This document shows positions 1 to 5,532 of a DNA stretch of 11,247 bases, piece by piece. Location: NCBI GenBank assembly GCA_023412805.1, contig JAEZRM010000029.1:1-11247 (forward strand). The letters run 5' to 3'. The notes beneath the pieces are model-generated. The model was not told the origin of the DNA, searched no databases, and worked only from the letters and a program-made list of their open reading frames with translations. Numbering within the stretch: position 1 is the stretch's first letter; each line of letters starts with the position of its first letter. Both the position numbers and the translations under genes were made by a program. The stretch is from Pseudomonadota bacterium. Its GTDB lineage: Bacteria > Pseudomonadota > Alphaproteobacteria > Rhizobiales > Hyphomicrobiaceae.

Positions 1-238
1 CGGCATGGAAGGCGGCGGGAAAGCGCTCGATGAACCAGGAGAGGCCGAACAGTCCGGCAAAGGCCCAGATCACCATGGCGCTCTGGATGCCGGCGACTGA
101 CGCCACCGCCACCTTGCGTGGCGCCGACACCGCGAGCCAGGTGAAGAGCAGCATATTGGGGCCGGGAGTCAGCACCGCCACCAGCCAGAAGGCGGCGAAG
201 GGCAGCAGGCTCTCGAGGCCGGGCGTGTTCGGCGTCAC
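1..238 (-). CDS. LysE/RhtB-family amino-acid exporter, N-terminal part (runs off left edge)
   Basis: This is the 5' part of a minus-strand gene that continues beyond the left edge; about 79 codons are present. The protein begins VTPNTPGLESLLPFAAFW. It then shows a hydrophobic first helix ending in LTPGPN, the hallmark of the LysE/RhtB/CadD exporter superfamily, followed by a second hydrophobic segment (VAVASVAGIQSAMVIWAF). Family members are inner-membrane carriers that export amino acids or related small metabolites; the substrate cannot be read from this fragment. The GTG at 238-236 is the only reasonable start: the ATG at 240-238 is in another frame and is followed at once by TGA, and no Shine-Dalgarno is obvious. 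Only 1 bp separates it from the stop codon of the upstream dehydrogenase gene (240-242), so the two are probably co-transcribed and translationally coupled. The family is fairly secure; the start and substrate are not. Confidence 0.8.
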   Translation of the reverse strand, partial: MTPNTPGLESLLPFAAFWLVAVLTPGPNMLLFTWLAVSAPRKVAVASVAGIQSAMVIWAFAGLFGLSWFIERFPAAFHA

Positions 239-239
239 A

Positions 240-1238
240 TCACAGCATGGACGGCAGGACGCGGTCGGGCGGCTTGTGGCCGTCGACCCAGGTCTTGATG
301 TTGATGATGACCTTCTCGCCCATGTCGATGCGGCCTTCGAGTGTCGCCGACCCCATATGCGGCAGCGCGACGACGCGCGGTGAAGCGAGGAGCTTCGGAT
401 TGACCGCCGGCTCGTTCTCGAACACGTCGAGGCCCGCCCCCGCGATCGCACCCGTCTCTAGCAGACGCGCGAGTTCGTTCTCGTCGATCACCTCGCCGCG
501 CGCGGTGTTCACGAGGTAGGCTGTCGGCTTCATCAGCTTCAGGCGGCGCGCCGAGAGCAGGTGATATGTCGCCGGCGTGTGCGGGCAGTTGACCGAGATG
601 ATGTCCATGCGCGCCAGCATCTGGTCGAGGCTGTCCCAATAGGTAGCGTCGAGATCCTGCTCGATCTCCTCGGCGAGGCGGCGGCGATTGTGATAGTGCA
701 CCTGCAGGCCGAAGGCAGCCGCGCGGCGGGCAACCGCCTGACCGATGCGCCCCATGCCGATGATGCCGAGACGCTTGCCGAAAATGCGATGACCGAGCAT
801 CCAGGTCGGCGACCAGCCCGTCCAGTTCGTCCGCGGATCCTTGAGGAGGGTCGCGCCTTCGACGACGCGGCGCGGCACCGCGAGTATCAGCGCCATGGTC
901 ATGTCGGCCGTGTCCTCGGTAAGGACGCCGGGCGTATTGGTGACGGTGATGCCACGGTTGCGCGCCGTATCGAGGTCGATGTTGTCGACGCCCGTGCCGA
1001 AGTTGGCGATCAGCTTGAGCTGGGGCCCGGCTTGGGACAGGACAGCGCGGTCGATGCGGTCCGTCACCGTCGGCACCAGGACCTCGGCGGCCTTCACGGC
1101 CTCGACGAGCGCCGCCTGGGACATGGGCGTGTCATCCAGGTTCAGGCGCGCGTTGAAAAGCTCCCGACAGCGCGTCTCGACGATCTCCGGCAACTTGCGC
1201 GTGACGATGACGAGGGGCTTTTTGGGGGCGTTGGGCAT
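240..1238 (-). CDS. D-2-hydroxyacid dehydrogenase, glyoxylate/hydroxypyruvate reductase type
   Basis: The 332-residue cytoplasmic enzyme belongs to the D-isomer-specific 2-hydroxyacid dehydrogenase family. It probably reduces glyoxylate or hydroxypyruvate to glycolate or D-glycerate (GyaR-like). The substrate-domain signature NFGTGVDNIDL is at 79-89. The Rossmann glycine motif GMGRIG is at 161-166, followed by the basic HNRRR at 183-187, which suggests NADPH rather than NADH. The catalytic Arg247 (NTARGEV), Glu276 (ENEP) and His294 (LPHMGSAT) are all present with family spacing. The start chosen is the ATG of MPNAPKKPLV at 1238. An in-frame upstream ATG at 1319 would add 27 residues that look unlike the family. 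There is no strong Shine-Dalgarno, and a GC hairpin lies about 20 bases upstream. It leads into the lysE-like gene and is divergent from proS. The family is certain; the choice among glyoxylate, hydroxypyruvate and other 2-oxoacids is inference. Confidence 0.92.
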   Translation of the reverse strand: MPNAPKKPLVIVTRKLPEIVETRCRELFNARLNLDDTPMSQAALVEAVKAAEVLVPTVTDRIDRAVLSQAGPQLKLIANFGTGVDNIDLDTARNRGITVTNTPGVLTEDTADMTMALILAVPRRVVEGATLLKDPRTNWTGWSPTWMLGHRIFGKRLGIIGMGRIGQAVARRAAAFGLQVHYHNRRRLAEEIEQDLDATYWDSLDQMLARMDIISVNCPHTPATYHLLSARRLKLMKPTAYLVNTARGEVIDENELARLLETGAIAGAGLDVFENEPAVNPKLLASPRVVALPHMGSATLEGRIDMGEKVIINIKTWVDGHKPPDRVLPSML

Positions 1239-1260
1239 GAGAAATGTCCGAAGCTCACTC

Positions 1261-1280
1261 TGCGGCAGCCGCCTGCCGCA
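1261..1280 (-). promoter_or_regulatory. GC-rich hairpin in the leader of the hydroxyacid dehydrogenase gene
   Basis: There is a perfect 8-bp inverted repeat, TGCGGCAG / CTGCCGCA, with a 4-base loop (1269-1272). It lies 22 bases upstream of the dehydrogenase ATG. In that gene's mRNA it would form a stable stem just before the start region and could affect translation, act as an attenuator stem, or serve as a dyad operator. The repeat itself is directly visible; any function is inferred. Confidence 0.4.
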
Positions 1281-1425
1281 ATCTCGGCCCTCTCTAGCAG
1301 ATGGTTTCGGGGAACACAAAGCCGGGTAATCAGCGTGCGTTGCACACTAAATCGGCGGTTCATAGGCTCTTGAGCCGCCCCCCTCGTTGCTTCGCGGGAT
1401 GGAAGCCGCTAGAGCAGGGCGGCTG

Positions 1426-1505
1426 TTGCGCTAAACGCAAATCTATCGCAACAGGCCAATCGCGACAGACGCAACATGTTGCGATTTCGCAATCGTTATC
1501 GCAAC
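1426..1505. promoter_or_regulatory. CGCAA/TTGCG dyad cluster upstream of proS (candidate operator region)
   Basis: Seven copies of the pentamer CGCAA or its complement lie within 80 bp of the divergent proS/dehydrogenase spacer, at 1426-1430, 1436-1440, 1447-1451, 1470-1474, 1479-1483, 1488-1492 and 1500-1504. They build several dyads. One is a perfect 14-bp palindrome, CGCAACATGTTGCG, at 1470-1483. Another is TTGCGA-TT-TCGCAA at 1479-1492. A third pairs TTGCG and CGCAA at 1426-1440. GTTGCGAT (1478-1485) also pairs with ATCGCAAC (1498-1505), and ATCGCAAC recurs as a direct copy at 1445-1452. The cluster ends 23 bp before the proS ATG. It looks like a multi-site binding region for a dimeric regulator, but I do not recognise the regulator. 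The rest of the 1239-1528 spacer shows no gene. Confidence 0.45.
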
Positions 1506-1528
1506 GCCCCTGGTCGAGAGCCCGCCCC

Positions 1529-2875
1529 ATGCGCCTCACACGCTTCTTCCTGCCGGTCCTGCGCGAGACGCCGAAAGAGGCCGAGATTGTCTCCCACCAG
1601 CTCATGCTGCGCGCCGCCATGGTCAAGCAGGCGAGCGCCGGCATCTATTCCTGGCTGCCGCTCGGCCATCGCGTGCTGAAGAAGATCGAGCAGATCGTGC
1701 GCGAGGAGCAGAACCGCTCAGGCGCCATCGAGGTGCTCATGCCGACCATCCAGTCGGCCGATCTCTGGCGCCAGTCCGGCCGCTACGACGCCTACGGCAA
1801 GGAGATGCTGCGCATCAAGGACCGGCACGAGCGCGAAATGCTCTACGGCCCGACCAACGAGGAGCTGATCACCGAGATCTTCCGCGACAGCGTCAAGTCC
1901 TACAAGGATCTGCCGCGCAATCTCTATCACATCCAGTGGAAGTTCCGCGACGAGGTGCGCCCGCGTTTCGGCGTCATGCGCGGCCGCGAGTTCCTCATGA
2001 AGGATGCCTACTCCTTCGACCTGAACGCCGATGCCGCGCGCCACGCCTACAACCGCATGTTCGTCGCCTACCTGCGCACGTTCGCGCGCATGGGCCTTAA
2101 GGCGATCCCCATGGCGGCCGATACGGGCCCCATCGGCGGCGACCTCAGCCACGAGTTCATCATTCTCGCGGACACGGGCGAGAGCCAGGTCTATTGCCAC
2201 ACGGATCTCATCGAGATGCCGGTGCCGGGCAAGGATGTCGATTTCGACGGCGACCTCTCGCCGATCATCAAGCAATGGACCTCGCAGTTCGCAGCGACCG
2301 ATGAGAAGCACGACGCGGCGAAGTTCGGATCGGAAGTGCCGGCCGACAAGCAGGTGTCCGCGCGCGGCATCGAGGTCGGCCATATCTTCTATTTCGGCAC
2401 GAAGTACTCCGAGCCCATGGGTTGCAAGGTGCAGGGGCCGGACGGGAAGCTCGTCGCCGTGCACATGGGGTCGTACGGTGTCGGCGTGTCGCGTCTCGTC
2501 GGCGGGATCATCGAGGCGAGCCACGACGACGCGGGCTGCGTGTGGCCGGTGCCCGTCGCGCCCTTCGAGGTCGGCCTCGTCAATCTCAAGGTCGGCGACA
2601 AGGACACGGATGCCGCCGCCGATGCCGTCTACGAGAAGCTCACGAATGCTGGCATTGACGTGCTCTACGACGACACGGACGAACGCGCGGGCGGCAAATT
2701 TGCGACCATGGACGTGATCGGGCTGCCCTATCAGTTCGTGATCGGGCCCAAGGGCGTGAAAGCGGGCGAGGCCGAGATCAAGACGCGCAAGGGCGGCGCC
2801 AAGGAAACGATCGGCATCGACGCAGCGGTCGCGAAGGTCATCGACCTCGTGAAGTCGGGCCGCGATCTGGCTTAG
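1529..2875 (+). CDS. proS: Proline--tRNA ligase, short form lacking the editing insertion
   Basis: This cytoplasmic class II aminoacyl-tRNA synthetase charges tRNA-Pro with proline. It has 448 residues, close to the short alphaproteobacterial form and well below the roughly 570 of E. coli ProS. Motif 1 lies around 65-95 (EVLMPTIQ to YGKEM). The class II TNEE loop is at 109-112. Motif 2 (FRDEVRPRFG to KDAYSFD) spans 139-164, and motif 3 (GSYGVGVSRLV) spans 314-324. The anticodon-binding domain runs from about 345 to the end. Only some 100 residues separate motif 2 from the FYFGTKYSEPMG segment (287-298), so the large INS editing domain that deacylates Ala-tRNA-Pro is absent. The ATG at 1529 gives the canonical MRLTRFFLP N-terminus; the open frame extends upstream to 1301, but those 76 codons do not resemble ProS. 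The Shine-Dalgarno is weak. xerD follows 29 bp downstream and may share the transcript. Confidence 0.97.
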   Translation: MRLTRFFLPVLRETPKEAEIVSHQLMLRAAMVKQASAGIYSWLPLGHRVLKKIEQIVREEQNRSGAIEVLMPTIQSADLWRQSGRYDAYGKEMLRIKDRHEREMLYGPTNEELITEIFRDSVKSYKDLPRNLYHIQWKFRDEVRPRFGVMRGREFLMKDAYSFDLNADAARHAYNRMFVAYLRTFARMGLKAIPMAADTGPIGGDLSHEFIILADTGESQVYCHTDLIEMPVPGKDVDFDGDLSPIIKQWTSQFAATDEKHDAAKFGSEVPADKQVSARGIEVGHIFYFGTKYSEPMGCKVQGPDGKLVAVHMGSYGVGVSRLVGGIIEASHDDAGCVWPVPVAPFEVGLVNLKVGDKDTDAAADAVYEKLTNAGIDVLYDDTDERAGGKFATMDVIGLPYQFVIGPKGVKAGEAEIKTRKGGAKETIGIDAAVAKVIDLVKSGRDLA

Positions 2876-2891
2876 GTCGGCCGAATCGCGG
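2860..2891 (+). terminator. Weak hairpin spanning the proS stop codon
   Basis: Arms CCGCGAT (2860-2866) and ATCGCGG (2885-2891) can form a 7-bp stem. The 18-base loop contains the proS TAG (2873-2875). There is no U-tract, and xerD begins 13 bases further on, so it may be only a weak attenuator or chance. It is listed because the same stop-in-loop layout recurs elsewhere in the window. Confidence 0.2.
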
Positions 2892-2904
2892 GATAATCGG
2901 TTGC

Positions 2905-3861
2905 ATGAACCAGCCGGATCCCGCGAGCCGGATGCAAATCCGCACGTTCCTCGAAATGCAGGCGGCCGAGAAAGGCGCTGCCTGCAATACGCTTGACGCG
3001 TACGCGCGTGATCTCGAGGATCTGGCGCTGTTTCTCGATAATCTCGGCCGCGCGCCCGAAGATGCGACGCCCGACGATCTCGCTGCCTATGTGCGGCATC
3101 TCACCGATGCCGGATTCGCAAGCACGACGCGCGCGCGCAAGATCTCGGCTGTGCGCCAGCTCTATCGCTTTCTCATGATGGAGGGGATCGTCGAGGACGA
3201 TGCGGCGTCGGGCCTGAGCGGTCCCAAGCTCGCCCGCGCGCTTCCGAAGACGCTCTCCATTGCCGAGGTCGAGCGCCTACTTGAAACGGCGCGACAGCGC
3301 ATCGACACCGCGACCGGTCGCGAGCGCCTGCGGGCCCTGCGCCTGCACGCCATGCTGGAAGTGCTCTATGCCTCGGGAATGCGCGTCTCGGAGCTCGTCG
3401 CGCTGCCGCGTCAGGTGCTCGCCGGCGATCCGCGCGTACTCACCATCACCGGCAAGGGGAACAAGCAGCGCCTCGTGCCGCTGAACAATGAAGCGCGCAT
3501 GGCGCTCGACCGCTATCTGACCGCGCTCGCCGATCCGGCGAATACCTCGCCCTCTTTGCGGCCAGCGAAATGGCTCTTCCCGGCGAAAAGCGCGGAAGGC
3601 CACGTCACACGCCAGCATCTCGGCGTCGAATTGAAGGAGCTGGCCGGCGAAGCGGGCCTCGATCCCGAGCGCGTGAGCCCGCACGTGCTGCGCCACGCCT
3701 TCGCGAGCCATCTGCTCGATCGCGGCGCCGATCTGCGCGCCGTGCAGCAGCTGCTCGGCCACGCCGACATCTCGACGACGCAGATCTACACCCACGTCCT
3801 CGAAGAACGCCTCAAGAAGGTCGTGTACGAGAACCATCCGCTGGCGAAGGCGAAGCCGTAG
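2905..3861 (+). CDS. xerD: Site-specific tyrosine recombinase XerD
   Basis: The 318-residue protein is a full-length tyrosine recombinase of the XerC/XerD type. Together with XerC it resolves chromosome dimers at dif near the division septum, activated by FtsK. The N-terminal SAM-like DNA-binding domain covers about 10-100. The catalytic domain contains all six expected residues: Arg160 (SGMRVSEL), Lys184 (GKGNKQR), His260 and Arg263 (HVLRHAFASH), His286 (LLGHADIS) and the nucleophile Tyr295 (QIYTH). The N-terminal FLEMQAAEKGAACNTLDAYARDL pattern and position favour XerD over XerC, but the split is a judgement. There is no sign of a phage or integron, so this is the housekeeping enzyme rather than a mobile integrase. 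The ATG at 2905 gives the expected N-terminus, with a poor Shine-Dalgarno. The gene lies 29 bp after proS. The last dozen codons form the left arm and loop of a long perfect hairpin. Confidence 0.92.
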   Translation: MNQPDPASRMQIRTFLEMQAAEKGAACNTLDAYARDLEDLALFLDNLGRAPEDATPDDLAAYVRHLTDAGFASTTRARKISAVRQLYRFLMMEGIVEDDAASGLSGPKLARALPKTLSIAEVERLLETARQRIDTATGRERLRALRLHAMLEVLYASGMRVSELVALPRQVLAGDPRVLTITGKGNKQRLVPLNNEARMALDRYLTALADPANTSPSLRPAKWLFPAKSAEGHVTRQHLGVELKELAGEAGLDPERVSPHVLRHAFASHLLDRGADLRAVQQLLGHADISTTQIYTHVLEERLKKVVYENHPLAKAKP

Positions 3862-3879
3862 CCAGCGGATGGTTCTCGT
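3827..3879. terminator. Perfect 19-bp hairpin across the xerD stop codon, between convergent genes
   Basis: The left arm ACGAGAACCATCCGCTGGC (3827-3845) is exactly complementary to the right arm at 3861-3879. The 15-base loop (3846-3860) contains a further GGC-GAA-GCC mini-stem. The xerD TAG occupies 3859-3861, at the boundary of loop and right arm, so the left arm is coding sequence for the C-terminus. The convergent membrane-protein gene stops 6 bp beyond the right arm, so the same structure lies just past its 3' end too. No U-run follows on either strand. The likely role is bidirectional termination, 3'-end protection or clash control; this is inferred from position and stem strength. Confidence 0.65.
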
Positions 3880-3885
3880 CAGGCG

Positions 3886-4191
3886 TCAGGAACGGCTCAT
3901 TCCGCCAGCCTTGCGCTCCTGATTGCGCTGCCAGTAGAGGAACGCCACGGTCACAGCCGCCGTCAGGATCATCGTCGCGATGATATCCGGCCGCTGGATG
4001 AACGACAGCCAGAGGTTCCAGCCGCTCTTGAAACTCGGTGTTTTGCCGACCAGGAAGCCGTTGCCGACGATGACGACCAGCAACACACTCGCCGTCAGCG
4101 CGACCGTCGTCGCGATCTGAAGGGTCCGCTTCAAGAGCCGGGGAATCATGGCCTTCTTTCCAGCCGCCACCAGCATCGTTCTGTCGGTCAT
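3886..4191 (-). CDS. Small two-helix membrane protein of unknown function
   Basis: I do not recognise this 101-residue protein. It has a short basic N-terminus and a hydrophobic helix at about 25-48 (QIATTVALTASVLLVVIVG). A polar linker of about 20 residues with a tryptophan-rich patch (GWNLWLSF) follows, then a second helix at about 68-87 (DIIATMILTAAVTVAFLYW) and a basic tail (QRNQERKAGG). That fits a small inner-membrane protein with two spanning segments. The start at 4191 is well supported: AAGGAG sits 9 bases upstream of the ATG on the minus strand. Met15 is an alternative but has no such site. The gene converges on xerD, from which a 19-bp hairpin separates it, and is divergent from surE. 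There is no paralogue or functional partner in the window. That it is a real gene is likely; its function is unknown. Confidence 0.72.
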   Translation of the reverse strand: MTDRTMLVAAGKKAMIPRLLKRTLQIATTVALTASVLLVVIVGNGFLVGKTPSFKSGWNLWLSFIQRPDIIATMILTAAVTVAFLYWQRNQERKAGGMSRS

Positions 4192-4221
4192 CGCGCTTGT
4201 CTCCTTGCTGGACTTGCGTCG

Positions 4222-4250
4222 AATCTATCTGACTCGGCTGCATTTTTCCA
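4222..4250 (-). promoter_or_regulatory. Candidate promoter of the small membrane-protein gene
   Basis: On the minus strand TGGAAA (4250-4245) and TAGATT (4227-4222) are separated by 17 bp. Each matches the sigma-70 consensus hexamer at four of six positions, placed about 30 bp before the start codon. The wider divergent spacer 4192-4386 holds nothing else I can name. This is weak evidence from sequence resemblance only. Confidence 0.25.
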
Positions 4251-4386
4251 CTTCGGGAAGATTTCAGATCACGCGGACATCGGACGTTTCGCGGTTCGCT
4301 TCGACGGGTGGAGGTCTCGCCATTGTCACTTCAAATCTCTATCGTGGCAGGCTCAAACACCACGCGAGCCGGAGCACCGCCGACAC

Positions 4387-5163
4387 ATGCGTATTCTCGT
4401 GACCAACGACGACGGCATCGACGCACCCGGGCTGCACGCGTTGCGCCAGATTGCCGAGGAGGTCGCGGGGCCGGATGGCGAGATCTGGGTCTTCGCGCCG
4501 GAAACGAACCAGTCGGGCACCGGGCACTCGCTCTCGCTCAATGAGCCGCTGCGCATGCGCGAGGTGAGTCCGCGCGTCTATGCCGTGCGCGGTACGCCGA
4601 CCGACAGCGTGATCATGGGTACGCGTCACGTGCTCAAGGATGGTGGGCCGGATCTCGTGCTGAGTGGCGTGAACCGCGGCGCCAACATGGCCGAGGACGT
4701 CACGTACTCCGGCACCATTGCCGGCGCGCTCGAGGGAACGCAGCTCGGCATCCGCTCCATGGCGCTCTCGCTCGCCTATGGCATGCGTTCGCCGGCCGAC
4801 AATCTCCGCTGGGAGACGCCGATCGCTCATGCGCCGGGCATCATTCGCAAGCTGCTCACTCACGAGTGGCCCGAAGGCACGCTCATGAACATCAACTTTC
4901 CGGATTGCCTGCCCGATGAGGTTACTGCGCTTGACGTCACGGAGCAGGGGCGCCGCGATATCAATCCACTCGGTGTCGAGGAGCGGCATGATACCTGGGG
5001 CACGCCGTACTACTGGCTCGGCTTTGCGCGGCGCCGCTCCAATCCGCGCGAGGGGACTGATCTCTGGTCGGTCTACAACAACCGCATCTCCGTCACGCCG
5101 CTCAGCCTGAACATGACCGACCGCGCCATGCACCAAAAGCTACGGGGCAGCCTGGCGCTCTGA
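4387..5163 (+). CDS. surE: 5'/3'-nucleotidase SurE
   Basis: The 258-residue enzyme is a metal-dependent nucleotidase that removes phosphate from nucleoside 5'- and 3'-monophosphates and is linked to stationary-phase survival and nucleotide housekeeping in the cytoplasm. The N-terminal ILVTNDDGIDAPG signature supplies the metal ligands Asp8 and Asp9. Ser43 lies in NQSGTGHSLSL and Asn96 in the LVLSGVNRGANM motif, completing the known metal site. The segment DVTYSGTIAGALEG (104-117) is also diagnostic. Length is normal for the family. The ATG at 4387 starts exactly at the conserved MRILVTNDDG; a GGAG lies 12 bases upstream, a rather long spacing. surE often neighbours serS or pcm, and neither is here. 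It converges on the 62-codon gene at 5235-5423, and a 10-bp hairpin spans its stop codon. Confidence 0.96.
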   Translation: MRILVTNDDGIDAPGLHALRQIAEEVAGPDGEIWVFAPETNQSGTGHSLSLNEPLRMREVSPRVYAVRGTPTDSVIMGTRHVLKDGGPDLVLSGVNRGANMAEDVTYSGTIAGALEGTQLGIRSMALSLAYGMRSPADNLRWETPIAHAPGIIRKLLTHEWPEGTLMNINFPDCLPDEVTALDVTEQGRRDINPLGVEERHDTWGTPYYWLGFARRRSNPREGTDLWSVYNNRISVTPLSLNMTDRAMHQKLRGSLAL

Positions 5164-5177
5164 CCAAGCTGCCCCGT
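5142..5177 (+). terminator. Hairpin spanning the surE stop codon
   Basis: Arms ACGGGGCAGC (5142-5151) and GCTGCCCCGT (5168-5177) are perfectly complementary over 10 bp. The 16-base loop contains the surE TGA (5161-5163). No U-tract follows. It is probably the 3' end structure or terminator of surE; its position at a convergent junction supports this. Confidence 0.5.
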
Positions 5178-5228
5178 CGGTGCCGGGACGCGGTATCTGA
5201 GGGAGGGCGTACGAAGCCGCGGCCCGCT

Positions 5229-5244
5229 ACTCGGTCAGCCGAGT
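5229..5244 (-). terminator. Short tetraloop hairpin at the stop codon of the 62-codon gene
   Basis: ACTCGG (5229-5234) and CCGAGT (5239-5244) form a perfect 6-bp stem around a 4-base loop. On the minus strand the loop reads CTGA, containing the TGA stop of the 62-codon gene (5237-5235). There is no U-tract. It is compact and stable enough to be a 3'-end structure, but short enough to occur by chance. Confidence 0.3.
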
Positions 5245-5423
5245 CGCAGCTTACGCTGCTGGAGGCTGAAGTCCGTGTTGTCCGTCTCGCTGCCCGCTGG
5301 CCGGGAGAACAGGTTCTGGAGTATCTCCCAGACAGCCTTCGAGCGCTCAACTCGGGCCTGACGCATCGACTTCTCGATGAGTTCGCCGGTGATCTCTGGA
5401 TGGTCCCAGATGCTCTTGCTCAT
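5235..5423 (-). CDS. Small helical protein (62 residues), function unknown, divergent from the LysR gene
   Basis: This short gene has excellent start evidence: on the minus strand GAGGTGAG lies about 6 bases before the ATG at 5423. The protein begins MSKSIWDHPE and continues with a charged amphipathic stretch at about 14-39 (ELIEKSMRQARVERSKAVWE, then ILQNLF). A polar, probably disordered tail ends RKLRLG. There is no signal peptide or membrane segment. The pattern of spaced Arg/Ala residues ending in L..LF resembles the small cytoplasmic DUF1127-like and RSP_7527-like proteins found in alphaproteobacteria, but I cannot assign it to a family. It is divergent from a GcvA-like LysR gene across 109 bp of AT-rich DNA. 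This is the classic arrangement for a LysR regulator and its target, so the regulator may control it. A hairpin with the stop codon in its loop closes the gene. Confidence 0.7.
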   Translation of the reverse strand: MSKSIWDHPEITGELIEKSMRQARVERSKAVWEILQNLFSRPAGSETDNTDFSLQQRKLRLG

Positions 5424-5430
5424 GTTAGCT

Positions 5431-5532
5431 CACCTCAAATATTATTTTGTTTGTAAAGTATATATGCCCCAATATTTTCCGTGTTACAAACGAGCGTTCC
5501 TCACTCGATGATTTAGAAAATCTAATAGATCC
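5431..5532. promoter_or_regulatory. AT-rich divergent control region with nested dyads
   Basis: By hand count 5431-5530 is about 32% GC, strikingly AT-rich among GC-rich genes. It holds GTTTGTAA (5449-5456) inverted as TTACAAAC (5484-5491) and TTAGA-AAA-TCTAA (5513-5525), which is exactly T-N11-A with a dyad and so matches a LysR-box outline. A plausible plus-strand promoter is TTGTAA (5451-5456), 16 bp, TATTTT (5473-5478). On the minus strand TTGTAA (5489-5484) with TATA-like DNA near 5457-5465 could serve the 62-codon gene. The two candidate promoters would overlap, which allows mutual control by the LysR protein. The elements are visible; the roles are inferred. Confidence 0.5.

Noticed and set aside
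1301..1528. A 76-codon N-terminal extension of ProS
   Set aside because: The ProS family begins at MRLTRFFLP. The upstream residues do not resemble a synthetase, and the region carries the dyad cluster typical of control DNA.
1718..2524. Long open frame on the minus strand opposite proS
   Set aside because: It is an antisense shadow of a well-supported gene in GC-rich DNA, with low-complexity charged sequence and no recognisable domain.
2905..3861. A mobile-element integrase
   Set aside because: The sequence is a typical housekeeping XerD beside proS, with no att-like repeats, excisionase, phage genes or tRNA nearby.
4148..4402. Plus-strand open frame across the spacer before surE
   Set aside because: It overlaps the start of the membrane-protein gene and the surE start, has no ribosome site and no recognisable feature.
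4339..5136. Long minus-strand open frame opposite surE
   Set aside because: Its composition is that of an antisense shadow, and surE shows all family motifs.
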